A DNA stretch of 64,000 nucleotides from contig NZ_JAAWWL010000001.1 in the NCBI RefSeq assembly GCF_012272815.1, positions 1,427,146-1,491,145 on the forward strand. Reading direction: 5' to 3'. Under the pieces are notes generated by a model that saw nothing but the letters and a program-made list of their open reading frames with translations, made no database searches and had not been told where the DNA came from. Positions within the stretch are counted from its first letter, which is position 1. Every line of letters begins with the position of its first letter. Shown one piece after another: positions 25,352 to 35,404 of this stretch. A program made the translations under genes and the position numbers. Source of the stretch: Croceivirga thetidis (GTDB taxonomy: Bacteria; Bacteroidota; Bacteroidia; Flavobacteriales; Flavobacteriaceae).

Positions 25352-28300
25352 ATGAAAAGACCACTACTAGTATTACTTGGCCTATTTCTGTTGGCCAGTT
25401 GTGCAACATATCAAACCAAATACAAAGTGCCATTTGAAGGAAATTCGGTTTCTAACAACCAAGAAGTTGAACACACCTTCTATTTAATTGGGGATGCAGG
25501 AAAATCACCAATTGGTGGCATGAATCCGGCCCTTCAAGCCTTTAAACAACGCCTGGATAATGCGGACGAAAATAGCACGGCAATTTTTTTGGGGGATAAT
25601 ATTTACCCAGCAGGATTTCCTTCAAAAAAGGATGATCCAAAGAAACATAAAGAAGCCAAAAGCCATTTAGATGCTCAATTGGCCACCTTAGAGAATTACA
25701 AGGGCAAAAAAGTGTTCATACCTGGCAATCACGACTGGTACAGCAACGGCCCTGAAGGTTTAAAACGCCAAGAAAAGTATATTGAAGATGCTTTGGATGG
25801 CAAAGATGTATTCCTTCCTGAAAATGCTTGCCCAATTGAGTCCTTTGATATTGGAAATGATATTGTGGTAATTACAGTTGATAGCCATTGGTACGTTAGT
25901 AATTGGAATAAATATCCATCAATCAATGATGATTGTGAAATAAAGGACAGAACCCGATTTTTTCTTGAGCTTGAAGATGAAATTAAGGACAATCGACAAA
26001 AAACTACCATAATAGCTCTTCACCATCCAATGTTCACTTATGGGTCTCATGGAGGTCAATTCGGGTTTAAAGAGCATTTTTTTATTGGCCATAGTAACAT
26101 TCCCACACCTATTTTGGGAACTGTCGCAAATGTTTTGAGGCGAACAACAGGGGCTTCAAATACCGATTTGCAAAACCCTAAATACAGCGAACTGGTGGGT
26201 CGGATTACCACTTTGGCTCAATTTTCTGAAAAAGTCATTTTTGTTTCGGGCCACGAACACACCTTACAATACATTATTGAAGAGAACACACCACAGATTG
26301 TAAGTGGTTCTGGAGCTAATAAAGGGTATTCTAGACTTTTAGGAGGCAGTAAATTTTCTACTGGTAAGATGGGTTATGCTATTTTGAAAGTTTATAAAGA
26401 TGGGTCATCGGCGGTTGATTTTATAGGTGTTGAAGATGGTATTGAAGAACTACTTTATAGTACTGAAGTTTTACCGCCAAACCAAAAACCTTCAGAATAC
26501 AAAGGTCAAAATACATTTCCACCTACAGTGAAAGCATCGGTTTATGAACCTGAAGAAGTAGATAAATCAAATTTTTACAAGGGAGTTTGGGGAGAACGAT
26601 ATGCTAAATATTATGCAACAGAAATTAATGCGCAAACCGTTGACTTAGATACCTTATATGGTGGACTTACCCCAGTTCGGAAAGGGGGGGGTAATCAATC
26701 AAGATCCTTAAGGCTCCAACATAAGGATGGGCGTCAATTTGTTATGCGCGCGTTGAAAAAGAGTGCCGAGCGTTATTTGCAGGCTATGGCTTTTCAGAAC
26801 CAGTTTATCATTGGTAGGTTTAAAGGCACAGCGGTAGAAGACGTTTTGGAATACTTTTATACCGGTTCTCACCCATATGCCCCATTTACGATCGGAAAAT
26901 TGTCAGATGCTGTTGGTTTATACCATACCAATCCAAGGTTGTTTTACATTCCAAAACAAAAGGCTTTAAAAGGTTTTGTTGATGAATTTGGAGATGAGTT
27001 GTATATGATTGAAGAACATGTTTCCGAAGGGCATGATATAGCAAGTTTCGGCTACACCAAAAAGATTGAAAGCACGAATAACTTCATTGAGAAACTTAGA
27101 AAAGATGAAGAATATAAACTGGATGCTCCATTATATGTGAGAGCACGGATTTTTGATATTCTGATTGGTGATTGGGATCGTCATGTGGATCAATGGCGTT
27201 GGGCACAATTTAAAGATGAAGAAGGCAACAAGATTTTTAAACCAATCCCCCGTGATCGAGACCAACCATTTTCTATAATGGGAGACGGAAAGTTGATGAA
27301 GTTTGCAAGCAGCACAATACCTTCATTACGTTTATTTGAAGGTTTTCGAGAAGAAATTAAAAGTGTAAAAGGTTTTACTTCTTCACCAAAGACCTTTGCT
27401 TTGGATATGGCCTTATTGACCGAGACTACTTCGGCAGATTGGGAAGCGCAAGCCAAGTATTTACAGGATAACCTTACTGAAAAAGTTATTGATGAGGCTT
27501 TTAAAGAATTTCCTGATGAAGTAAATGATGAAACCATCGCTGAGATAAAAAGGGTGCTTCTTGCACGAAAACGAAACCTGATAAAGACCGCAAGAGAGTA
27601 TTACGGTATTCTGGCCAAATACAGTGTGGTTACAGGAACAGATAAAGATGACCATTTTATTATTTCTGGAAGTGGTAATGGTGATGTAGAACTCACAGCA
27701 TATAGAATAAAAGGTGGAGAGAAAGGGGATGTCTTTTTTCAAAAAACCTTCAAAACTTCTGAAACTAAAGAAATCTGGGTTTATGGCTTAGACGATGATG
27801 ATATTTTCGAGGTCTTGGGCAATTCAGGGAAAATTAAAGTTCGATTGGTAGGAGGCCAGAACAACGATGTATACCGAATAGCAAAAGGGAGTGGTGGAAT
27901 TCACACCTACGATTTCAAACAGAAGAAGAATACCTATGACGAAGCACTTTCTGGCAACATTCACAAACTGAATGACTACGATACCAATACGTATCAATTC
28001 ATGAAGATTAAGGCAAGCAATAATCAATTAATACCATCAATAGGAGCGAACCCTGACGATGGTTTCAGAATCGGATTTGCAAACACCTATACTTTTAACG
28101 GTTTTAGACAAAACCCGTTTACTGCCCAGCATACGGTTAGTGGTGCATTCTATTTTGCCACTTCAGGTTTTTATTTGGGATATAGCGGAGAGTTTGCTAA
28201 CGTATTTGGCAGTGCCAACTTGGAGTTGAATGCTAAGTTTACCAGTCCCAACTTCGCTCAGAATTTTTTCGGATTTGGTAACGACACCCCAAATTTTGAT

Positions 28301-29062
28301 GACGAAAATCCCTTAGAACTGGATTTCAATAGAGTTAAGATTCGCACTATAAAATTCGCGCCCTCATTGGTTTGGAAGGGCTTTTTAGGGTCACAGGTTA
28401 AGTTGGGACTGTCTTATGAAGATTATGAAGTTGAAGAAACCGAAGATCGCTTTATTGAAGGTTTTTATTCTGATCAGAACCGCGATAACCAACAAAGTTT
28501 TGTTGGGGTACATGGTGAATATTCCTATTCAAATACAGATAATGCCGCATACCCTACGATGGGTATGGCCATATCATTAATGGGAGGCTATACTGCAAAC
28601 ATTAACGAGTCTGACCGGGCATTTGCCTATTTCATTCCTTCACTGTCGTTTGATTACCGAATAAGTTCAGACGGGCGGTTGGTGTTGGCGACCAAAGTCA
28701 AAGGGCATTTCAACTTTAGCGATGATTTTGAGTTTTATCAAGCGGCGAACATAGGCGCCAATAATGGGCTGCGCGGCTTTCGATTTCAGCGATTTAACGG
28801 CAAGACTTCTTTCTATCAAAACAGTGATTTACGTTATAGCTTTAGAAAGACCCAGGCTGGGTTTATACCGGCAACACCAGGTATTTTTGTAGGGTATGAT
28901 TACGGCCGTGTTTGGTTGCCAGATGATGATTCTGACACCTGGCATGATTCTATAGGTGGCGGATTCTTTTTAAATGGCGCAGGCCTTATCTCGGCAAACT
29001 TTGGATTGTTTTCAAGTGATGACGGTCTACGATTTGCTTTTGGTGTTGGGTTTGGATTCTAA
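25352..29062 (+). CDS. lipoprotein fusing a metallophosphoesterase, a kinase-like segment and an outer-membrane barrel
   Basis: The 1236-residue protein starts with a lipobox (LLASCATYQ). Residues about 40-330 form a calcineurin-like phosphoesterase (IGDAGKS, GDNIYPAG, GNHDWY, ALHHPMF, SGHEHT). Residues about 430-720 resemble a FAM20/CotH-type kinase: a nucleotide-binding-like strand around FVMRALKKSAERY, then GDWDRHVDQWR (D609-R610-H611) and IPRDRDQPF (D635, D637) as the possible catalytic and metal loops. The last 350 residues alternate aromatic strands and end FAFGVGFGF, like BamA/TamA-type barrels. It should sit in the outer membrane; the direction in which the enzymatic parts face is unknown. 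The kinase assignment is my inference; the phosphoesterase and barrel are clearer. Confidence 0.82.
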   Translation: MKRPLLVLLGLFLLASCATYQTKYKVPFEGNSVSNNQEVEHTFYLIGDAGKSPIGGMNPALQAFKQRLDNADENSTAIFLGDNIYPAGFPSKKDDPKKHKEAKSHLDAQLATLENYKGKKVFIPGNHDWYSNGPEGLKRQEKYIEDALDGKDVFLPENACPIESFDIGNDIVVITVDSHWYVSNWNKYPSINDDCEIKDRTRFFLELEDEIKDNRQKTTIIALHHPMFTYGSHGGQFGFKEHFFIGHSNIPTPILGTVANVLRRTTGASNTDLQNPKYSELVGRITTLAQFSEKVIFVSGHEHTLQYIIEENTPQIVSGSGANKGYSRLLGGSKFSTGKMGYAILKVYKDGSSAVDFIGVEDGIEELLYSTEVLPPNQKPSEYKGQNTFPPTVKASVYEPEEVDKSNFYKGVWGERYAKYYATEINAQTVDLDTLYGGLTPVRKGGGNQSRSLRLQHKDGRQFVMRALKKSAERYLQAMAFQNQFIIGRFKGTAVEDVLEYFYTGSHPYAPFTIGKLSDAVGLYHTNPRLFYIPKQKALKGFVDEFGDELYMIEEHVSEGHDIASFGYTKKIESTNNFIEKLRKDEEYKLDAPLYVRARIFDILIGDWDRHVDQWRWAQFKDEEGNKIFKPIPRDRDQPFSIMGDGKLMKFASSTIPSLRLFEGFREEIKSVKGFTSSPKTFALDMALLTETTSADWEAQAKYLQDNLTEKVIDEAFKEFPDEVNDETIAEIKRVLLARKRNLIKTAREYYGILAKYSVVTGTDKDDHFIISGSGNGDVELTAYRIKGGEKGDVFFQKTFKTSETKEIWVYGLDDDDIFEVLGNSGKIKVRLVGGQNNDVYRIAKGSGGIHTYDFKQKKNTYDEALSGNIHKLNDYDTNTYQFMKIKASNNQLIPSIGANPDDGFRIGFANTYTFNGFRQNPFTAQHTVSGAFYFATSGFYLGYSGEFANVFGSANLELNAKFTSPNFAQNFFGFGNDTPNFDDENPLELDFNRVKIRTIKFAPSLVWKGFLGSQVKLGLSYEDYEVEETEDRFIEGFYSDQNRDNQQSFVGVHGEYSYSNTDNAAYPTMGMAISLMGGYTANINESDRAFAYFIPSLSFDYRISSDGRLVLATKVKGHFNFSDDFEFYQAANIGANNGLRGFRFQRFNGKTSFYQNSDLRYSFRKTQAGFIPATPGIFVGYDYGRVWLPDDDSDTWHDSIGGGFFLNGAGLISANFGLFSSDDGLRFAFGVGFGF

Positions 29063-29931
29063 AAACTAGAAACCTTTAGCGTATACAAGTTATTGCCAGT
29101 AGTTTGTGATCGCTCATCAGATAGAAAAAGGGTCTTGTTGTCTTTGAAACAAACAGACTCCAATTGGGTTCGTACCTCTAAATCGACTTGCTTTACCTTC
29201 CCTTTTGAAAAATTATCGAATTCAAAATCGGTAATAAGCCACAGCAATCCGTAGCCTAAAACGGCTATAGTTTTGCCATCCGGTGAAATATCAGCACTTG
29301 TGGCAGAACAGGTTCTGTAGTTATCACAGGTTTTCCAGGCTCCTATAAATTCGGCTTCATATTCTCCCTCGGTATCCGGCACCTTATAAATTAGTGCCTT
29401 GCCATCATAGGGCTTTGTGCGGTTCTTGGTGATAATGTACAATGCATTGCCCCAATGAAATACCGCCTCGGTATCGTAATATAATTTTGAGTCTTTTGGA
29501 GGGAACTTCTTTTGTTGCGGGTAGTAGAATTTGATTTTTTCAACCCCGATTTTATCTCCTTTTTCCTTTTCGGGATTAGGGAGCTTGTAAATTACCAAGT
29601 CTTCACGCTCGTTTCTATTGTTTCCAAAATCACCAATATAAAGGTTGCCTTGTTTGTCTTTGGTCAGGTCTTCCCAGTCCTTATTCTTGGCATTTTTAAC
29701 ATCAAGGTGCTTGATGATTTTTCCATCTAGACCAACCTTAAAAATATTATCGTTGTTACCGCTGTCTTCAATGACCCAAATGGTTTTACCCCCATCATAA
29801 GTTACCATACCCGAATTTTCTTTTAAGCTTGCAGGTAAATCGGTGACAACGGTAAGTTTGCCAGAGTCTTGGCAATTCGTCAAGAACATCCCAATGAAAA
29901 AGAGTAAAAAAAAGTGAATATTATTCTTCAT
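29059..29931 (-). CDS. beta-propeller-like lipoprotein
   Basis: The 290-residue lipoprotein (lipobox FLTNCQ) has repeated strand-turn units typical of a propeller (GKTIWVIEDSGNNDNIFKV, GNLYIGDFGNNRNERED, KTIAVLGYGLLWLI, KTLFLSDERS). It resembles the SdiA-regulated or esterase-like propeller proteins, but no enzymatic residue stands out. It is the last gene of the long minus-strand operon; its start overlaps the end of the GyrI-like gene by 11 bp, and its own end overlaps the convergent fusion gene by 4 bp. Confidence 0.75.
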   Translation of the reverse strand: MKNNIHFFLLFFIGMFLTNCQDSGKLTVVTDLPASLKENSGMVTYDGGKTIWVIEDSGNNDNIFKVGLDGKIIKHLDVKNAKNKDWEDLTKDKQGNLYIGDFGNNRNEREDLVIYKLPNPEKEKGDKIGVEKIKFYYPQQKKFPPKDSKLYYDTEAVFHWGNALYIITKNRTKPYDGKALIYKVPDTEGEYEAEFIGAWKTCDNYRTCSATSADISPDGKTIAVLGYGLLWLITDFEFDNFSKGKVKQVDLEVRTQLESVCFKDNKTLFLSDERSQTTGNNLYTLKVSSF

Positions 29932-30832
29932 CGGTTTTTATAGGCAGATAAATTTCGGCTTTCCAGCTCATTTCATCACCACCCGTATTTGGGTTGTTGA
30001 AAAAGACCTCTATGGGTTTTTGTTCCACTTCAATATTGTTCTTTTCGGCATAATCCAATAAAGCATACCAAGCCCTATCTGATGTTATATAATTGCCATT
30101 GTAAATGGCTTTTAAAGCTCTTTTAGGAAAGATTCTGCGGTATTCGATATCCGTCCCAATAGGCAGTTTTTCTGAGCGTATTATAGGTTGTGCAAAATCA
30201 TAGTGAATACTATCGTTTACCCTATCCCATTCGTTTACAATGACCATTGGTGGCCCATCAAATTGTACCCCACGATCAAATAATTCGCCGGTGAGGTAAT
30301 TGAAGTTTTTCATCATACCACCTGCTTTTTGAAACTGTGTTACGTGCAAGGGTACAAATGCCAAATATTTAGATGGGGATTCCGTCTCACCTACAATTTC
30401 AACTTTAAACTTTGAAATGTGATCCTTAAGATTTTCCATAAGGTCTAAAACTGTTTCTTCAGATCTTTTGGTAAAATCAGTTTTGGAAAAAGGAACTTGA
30501 ATCCTGTTTTTGATACTATTCATAAGGTTATTGTCCTTAATTCCAACAACAACTCTTGACTTAGACTCATTGATAGGTTCTATATCCCAAAAGTAACTGT
30601 GAATACTATCATTGAATTTAACCCTTTGGGTTAAATGATAGAGGTCTTCATCTTGTTCAACACTTTGAACGGTATCCAAAGTCTGGTCCCATAACTTTAT
30701 AGTTTGGTTAATGGCTCCTGGAAAAGTTTCCGTTTCAAATCGGATAATATAATCGGAGGGTTTTATAAACAGGTACCATAGTAAGGCAGCTATAACCAAA
30801 AAAAGTAATATTGAAATAAAACGTTTTGCCAT
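29921..30832 (-). CDS. membrane-anchored protein with a GyrI-like ligand-binding domain
   Basis: The 303-residue protein has an N-terminal membrane anchor (about 5-23), an SRPBCC-like half (about 30-145) and a C-terminal GyrI/AraC-effector-like domain (about 160-300; GPPMVIVNEWDR, LKAIYNGNYITSDRAWYALL, EVFFNNPNTGGDE). GyrI-like domains bind small hydrophobic or cationic ligands. Here the domain faces the periplasm, away from DNA. It follows the haloperoxidase-like gene by 7 bp and overlaps the propeller gene by 11 bp, so it belongs to the FG-GAP operon. Confidence 0.78.
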   Translation of the reverse strand: MAKRFISILLFLVIAALLWYLFIKPSDYIIRFETETFPGAINQTIKLWDQTLDTVQSVEQDEDLYHLTQRVKFNDSIHSYFWDIEPINESKSRVVVGIKDNNLMNSIKNRIQVPFSKTDFTKRSEETVLDLMENLKDHISKFKVEIVGETESPSKYLAFVPLHVTQFQKAGGMMKNFNYLTGELFDRGVQFDGPPMVIVNEWDRVNDSIHYDFAQPIIRSEKLPIGTDIEYRRIFPKRALKAIYNGNYITSDRAWYALLDYAEKNNIEVEQKPIEVFFNNPNTGGDEMSWKAEIYLPIKTDEE

Positions 30833-30839
30833 AGTTATT

Positions 30840-32165
30840 TTAATTCGTCATTGATAGATTTTCCACGACAAATTGACCAAGTTTTCGACCTTGATTAACA
30901 CCTATTTCTACCGCAGCCCTGTAATGTATGCCACCATACATTCTACTGATAGCCGCTTCTTCGGCAGCTTGTCGAAAAGAGGTAAATGATCTAACAGGTA
31001 GACCATAGGGTACTTCGGTATCATCGTCAAAAGCAAAGTTGTCACCATAAATACTGGTTAAGGCTTCAGCTGCAGCGCCAGAAACAACACTATGTCCGCT
31101 TGTATATTCTGGGAATGGAGGTGTTTGAAGAACAGGCTCCCAACTGTCATCTATGTACTCGTTTATCAGTGTTTCAGGTCTAATCAAGTTACTTCTGTAT
31201 TTCTCATCCCAACAACTGATGAATCCGTCTGCAATTGCCAGTGAAGTTTTGGTATAGGTGTGAATTGTTTTAGCAAGGTCGGCATTCGTATTTCTCGAAG
31301 CAATTTTGGCAATACCTATCCAATGCGCTCCAGGAGTTATTTTTTTTGTGGCAAACATCAAATGGCCACGTGTAACTGAAACATAGGGGTTACAGTCCCA
31401 AAATTTAGCAATGGCAATTTCTTCAGATTCATCGCCCTTATCGGTTATTTCGTTACTTATTTCATAAACCTCCTTCACTTCCTTGTAAAAGTCTGAATCT
31501 TCCTCCATTGAAAATGGTGGCGGTGGACTGGGTACAAATTGGTTGGAAGAGTCGATTACAAACGGTCTTATTTTGTTCCAATGGGGTTCAATACCATCCA
31601 TATAAGCAGGTGGCGTTGGCTGCCAACGTGATGGGTCATCAGTATCGACTGTGAATTTTGGCATGGTTCGGGTTTGTTTGTAATTGTCCTTATCCATCCA
31701 TTTAACCATATGTTCAGCAACTTCAAGACCATAGTTCTTAGAATCTTCGAACTCTACTTTATTCGTTTTTTCCCATTTAGCGTACAAACTATCCCTGAAA
31801 GAAGCAATGCGATCTTCAGAAAAAATAAGACGCTTGCTCAAATCAATATGGGTTATTAAAGCTGCTAAATCAAAATTGATTGTTTTGGTAGTGTCAGGTT
31901 CGGGAATTGGCTCAAAACCGGTTAACTGACCTGCCAATGAATTGTAATCAGGGTTGTTTTTGGCCAAAATTTCAAAGGCACCAACATTGGGATACGCAAA
32001 TATTCGGCTTGCAACGGGTGGTGAGAAAATATCATGTATCATCACTTCAGTGACTTTATCAACTGAGGCATGGTAATCTTCAGGCGTAATTGTGATAGGT
32101 TCTTTGTTCTGGTCGCAACCTATCAATGCGAACAAAGCTGCTACAATTATAATTCTTGCTTTCAT
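30840..32165 (-). CDS. vanadium-dependent haloperoxidase / PAP2-superfamily lipoprotein
   Basis: Translation should begin at the ATG at 32165, whose A is the last base of the upstream TGA (TGATG overlap). The 441-residue lipoprotein (lipobox LIGCDQ) carries all parts of the phosphate/vanadate pocket: K and R in KYRSNLIRPET, FPEYTSGHS with H358, and SRMYGGIHY with R and H414. The family includes bromo- and chloroperoxidases and acid phosphatases; which reaction applies cannot be decided from sequence. Its translational coupling to FG-GAP/ASPIC genes is a recurring flavobacterial arrangement. Confidence 0.85.
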   Translation of the reverse strand: MKARIIIVAALFALIGCDQNKEPITITPEDYHASVDKVTEVMIHDIFSPPVASRIFAYPNVGAFEILAKNNPDYNSLAGQLTGFEPIPEPDTTKTINFDLAALITHIDLSKRLIFSEDRIASFRDSLYAKWEKTNKVEFEDSKNYGLEVAEHMVKWMDKDNYKQTRTMPKFTVDTDDPSRWQPTPPAYMDGIEPHWNKIRPFVIDSSNQFVPSPPPPFSMEEDSDFYKEVKEVYEISNEITDKGDESEEIAIAKFWDCNPYVSVTRGHLMFATKKITPGAHWIGIAKIASRNTNADLAKTIHTYTKTSLAIADGFISCWDEKYRSNLIRPETLINEYIDDSWEPVLQTPPFPEYTSGHSVVSGAAAEALTSIYGDNFAFDDDTEVPYGLPVRSFTSFRQAAEEAAISRMYGGIHYRAAVEIGVNQGRKLGQFVVENLSMTN

Positions 32166-35100
32166 CACTCTTTATTTATTTGGTACACTTGTGATTTGTC
32201 ATCATTAAAGACGACCAACAAATATTCGTTTAGGTTGTGTTTTAGTATGTCTAAATGGCGTACAGATTTTTGTGTAAAATCTAGACCTAAAGTGCTTCCA
32301 AGAAGAACATTATTTTCATTGAAAATCAATGCCCCTGAAAAACTGTCAAATCTACCATGATATGGCTTAACTCCAAAATAATTGCCGCCTGCCAAAGCTT
32401 CTTTTGCACCATCATTGTCAAAGTCGTGAACTACAAAATCCAATATTGGGGACACCTGCAATTCAGCTTTGAACGGAATAAAGACAAATTCGCCATTATC
32501 ATTTTTTAAATAACCTGATTGAAGGTGGGTAACCTCCAATGTTTTTGCTTCTGCTAGTTTTTCTTCCTCAAATAACGCCTTAATCGGTTTGCCTGCGAAC
32601 GATTTATAGTTTGGAAATTTCTTTCGTAAAGAAACCATCTGGCCGGCTAAATCATCTAAGGAAGCCAGGGAATAGTAATCTCCTTCTTTTTCAATACACA
32701 GAACAGTTTCAGTACTACCATTTGCGTCAAAATCTGAAAAGTAAAGTAGCATAGGGGCATTCTCAGAGGCTTTGAACTTGGAGTTCATGCCCCAATTACC
32801 CAAGAGGTAATCTTTATCTCCGTCTTTGTCAATGTCGAAAGGTTGGATACTATGCCAGAGGCCCTTAATTGTAGGGCCATCAATTTTTTCAAAAGAACCT
32901 TTGTTATTCTTGTAGAATTCAGGTGACATCCATTCACCGATAAGTATTAAATCGGATTGACCGTCACCATCGAAATCGTCCCAAAGGGCATTGGTAACGA
33001 AACCTTCTGGATTAAGCTCTTGTTTAATTTCGAATTCCCCATTATTATTGACCAATAGTTGTGACGGAATTGGCTCACCAAATTTTCCCGTCAATGCATA
33101 ACCCCCAATAAATACATCTTGGTCACCATCACCATCAAAGTCGAATGTTGCTATTACAGAGGTGTTTTGGTAAAATTCTGGAAGACTCGATTTCAGGAAA
33201 TCACTGTCTGCACTGAGATAAAGGTCATCTGTCAGCACTTTGGATTTACCAAAGAAATTTCCACCCCCGGATCCCACAATTAAATCGTTAGATCCGTCGG
33301 AATTTAAATCCAAGATAGAGGCCGTAACATGTTCTTTGATGGAATCGTTTCTAAGAACACTTGATTCGGATTTCTTGTAACCCGAATCGGTGGCGTAGTA
33401 AATTTGCGAGGGTTTGGATTTTGAGCTTCCAAAAAATAAATCCTCCTTTCCGTCATTATTTAGGTCTCCTTTTGCGTAGGCAGGTCCCCGATCAGACATT
33501 TTATAAGGAATTAACTTCTCACGGTTAAAGTCAATATAATTATCTTCAACGTGAGTGAAATTGATACCCAAATTCGTTGAATCCCTAGTAAAAAGGGTTT
33601 TCAAAGAACCATTCTTTTTTAATAGGTTCTTGTTGTTTTTTGGTGAAATGACCAGGGTTTGGTTCGTTAAAACATCAATACTTTTTTGTGTAGTTCTATC
33701 GGGCCAAACAAACCGAATGGAGTCAATTTTTTTGATGTCGCTAAGACCGAAATGAACAATGGGTTCTGAGGATGCTTGGAACCCTCTTACGGGCTGTAAT
33801 TCTTTATAAAAAAGCTTGTTGTCGGCGTAGGCATAGATTTTGGTGCCTAATCCGAATGTATTTTTTCCTTGTAGTTTGAATTTTAGCTTAAGATAATTGG
33901 CTGAAGTGTTGGTCTTGTTCACATAAAGCCTTGCATTCTCATTGATATTATTAATTAATAAGTCGAGGTCGCCATCATTATCAAAATCAGCATAAGCAGT
34001 GGCACCAGAAATAGTAGTATCCCTTTCCATCCACGAATTGGAAACATCTGAGAATTGAAGTTCCCCTTCACCTTTAAAAACATAATTGCCAACATTACCA
34101 GATGGCATAAGTTCCAAAGCCTTTTGGTCAACCAATTTGGTGTTTTCAATTTTATTTTGGATTTGATCACTAGACACGAATTTGATAAAGTCAAGATCGT
34201 TAGGTCTTTTGGGAATACCGTTGGAAACGAATAGGTCATCTTCACCGTCTTGATCAAAATCAGCAAATAAGGCACTCCAACTCCAATCAGTTGCAGCAAT
34301 TCCGCTCATCAAAGCTGTTTCCATGAAATTACCATCTGGTTGATTGATAAATAACATGTTTCGAGTGAACTGGTAATTGTAACCAAATTGTTCAATACGC
34401 ATTTTTTGGGTCTGTATGTTATCATCACCCTCAGATGCTTTGAGCGGAACTTCATCTTCAGGCAGCATATCAAGTGAAAGCAAATCTGGTAGGCCATCAT
34501 GGTTGATGTCGGCTACATCATTACCCATTGAAAAGCGTGAAGAATGACCGACAAAGTCCTTCAATCTTTCTGAGAATGAACCATCTCCATTATTGATATA
34601 CAGATAATCGTCTTCATGAAAATCGTTTCCAACGAAAATATCAGGATATCCATCTACATTGATATCAGTAATCGCTAGTCCTAAACCATATCCATTGATT
34701 CCGCCATAAATTCCTGCTTCTTCGCTGATATCAACAAATTTGCCATTGTCATTTCGTAGTAATCGATCACCTGTTTCATAATTTCGGTCGTAACGCAAAT
34801 CTGCTCTACCGAATGATTTTTCTGTATGAATGGCATGATTTAATAGGAACATATCTAAATCACCATCCAAATCAAAATCAAAAAATGCCGCATTGCTACT
34901 GTAGGTGTCGAAATCCAATCCAAACTTTGCCGAAGATTCGGTAAAGGTGTTGTCTCCATTATTGATAAAAAGTTCATTGTGACCATTGAAACCTTTTAGT
35001 CCGACAACAGCACAAACATAAATATCTAGAAAACCATCACCGTTTACGTCGGCCATAACCGACCCGGTGTTCCAATCACTTTTGCCTGAAACCCCGGCGG

Positions 35101-35404
35101 TCTCAGAAATATCTTCGAACTTGAGGTCGCCTTTGTTGAGAAATAGTTTGTTCTTAACTTGGTTACCGCTAAGGTAGACATCTGGCAAACCGTCATTATT
35201 GATATCGCCGACAGCGACGCCACCGCCATTGTAGAAATATAGGTAGTCTAAAATATTGAGGTCATCCGAACTTTCAAGATTATTTTGAAAAACCAACCCG
35301 GTTTCATTCGGACTTGGGTTTAGAAAAACGTCTCCTTCTTTTGTCGTACAGGCGTAGGCTACGAAAAAAATCAAAAACCAGATGCGGCTACTTTTCAATC
35401 GCAT
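32165..35404 (-). CDS. FG-GAP/VCBS repeat lipoprotein with ASPIC/UnbV domain (copy 3)
   Basis: I prefer the ATG at 35404, which begins a clean lipoprotein signal (lipobox AYACTT); an ATG 7 codons earlier at 35425 is possible. The protein has 1079 residues. Many DxDxDGxxD calcium-binding loops (DINNDGLPD, DVNGDGFLD, DFDLDGDLD, DFDQDGEDD) form two beta-propellers, and an ASPIC/UnbV module in the middle (about 510-600) contains the characteristic FVWPDRTTQ. Such proteins sit on the cell surface; a role in binding glycans or protein partners is inferred. Its ATG overlaps the end of copy 2, and its TGA overlaps the haloperoxidase-like start. Confidence 0.85.
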   Translation of the reverse strand: MRLKSSRIWFLIFFVAYACTTKEGDVFLNPSPNETGLVFQNNLESSDDLNILDYLYFYNGGGVAVGDINNDGLPDVYLSGNQVKNKLFLNKGDLKFEDISETAGVSGKSDWNTGSVMADVNGDGFLDIYVCAVVGLKGFNGHNELFINNGDNTFTESSAKFGLDFDTYSSNAAFFDFDLDGDLDMFLLNHAIHTEKSFGRADLRYDRNYETGDRLLRNDNGKFVDISEEAGIYGGINGYGLGLAITDINVDGYPDIFVGNDFHEDDYLYINNGDGSFSERLKDFVGHSSRFSMGNDVADINHDGLPDLLSLDMLPEDEVPLKASEGDDNIQTQKMRIEQFGYNYQFTRNMLFINQPDGNFMETALMSGIAATDWSWSALFADFDQDGEDDLFVSNGIPKRPNDLDFIKFVSSDQIQNKIENTKLVDQKALELMPSGNVGNYVFKGEGELQFSDVSNSWMERDTTISGATAYADFDNDGDLDLLINNINENARLYVNKTNTSANYLKLKFKLQGKNTFGLGTKIYAYADNKLFYKELQPVRGFQASSEPIVHFGLSDIKKIDSIRFVWPDRTTQKSIDVLTNQTLVISPKNNKNLLKKNGSLKTLFTRDSTNLGINFTHVEDNYIDFNREKLIPYKMSDRGPAYAKGDLNNDGKEDLFFGSSKSKPSQIYYATDSGYKKSESSVLRNDSIKEHVTASILDLNSDGSNDLIVGSGGGNFFGKSKVLTDDLYLSADSDFLKSSLPEFYQNTSVIATFDFDGDGDQDVFIGGYALTGKFGEPIPSQLLVNNNGEFEIKQELNPEGFVTNALWDDFDGDGQSDLILIGEWMSPEFYKNNKGSFEKIDGPTIKGLWHSIQPFDIDKDGDKDYLLGNWGMNSKFKASENAPMLLYFSDFDANGSTETVLCIEKEGDYYSLASLDDLAGQMVSLRKKFPNYKSFAGKPIKALFEEEKLAEAKTLEVTHLQSGYLKNDNGEFVFIPFKAELQVSPILDFVVHDFDNDGAKEALAGGNYFGVKPYHGRFDSFSGALIFNENNVLLGSTLGLDFTQKSVRHLDILKHNLNEYLLVVFNDDKSQVYQINKE

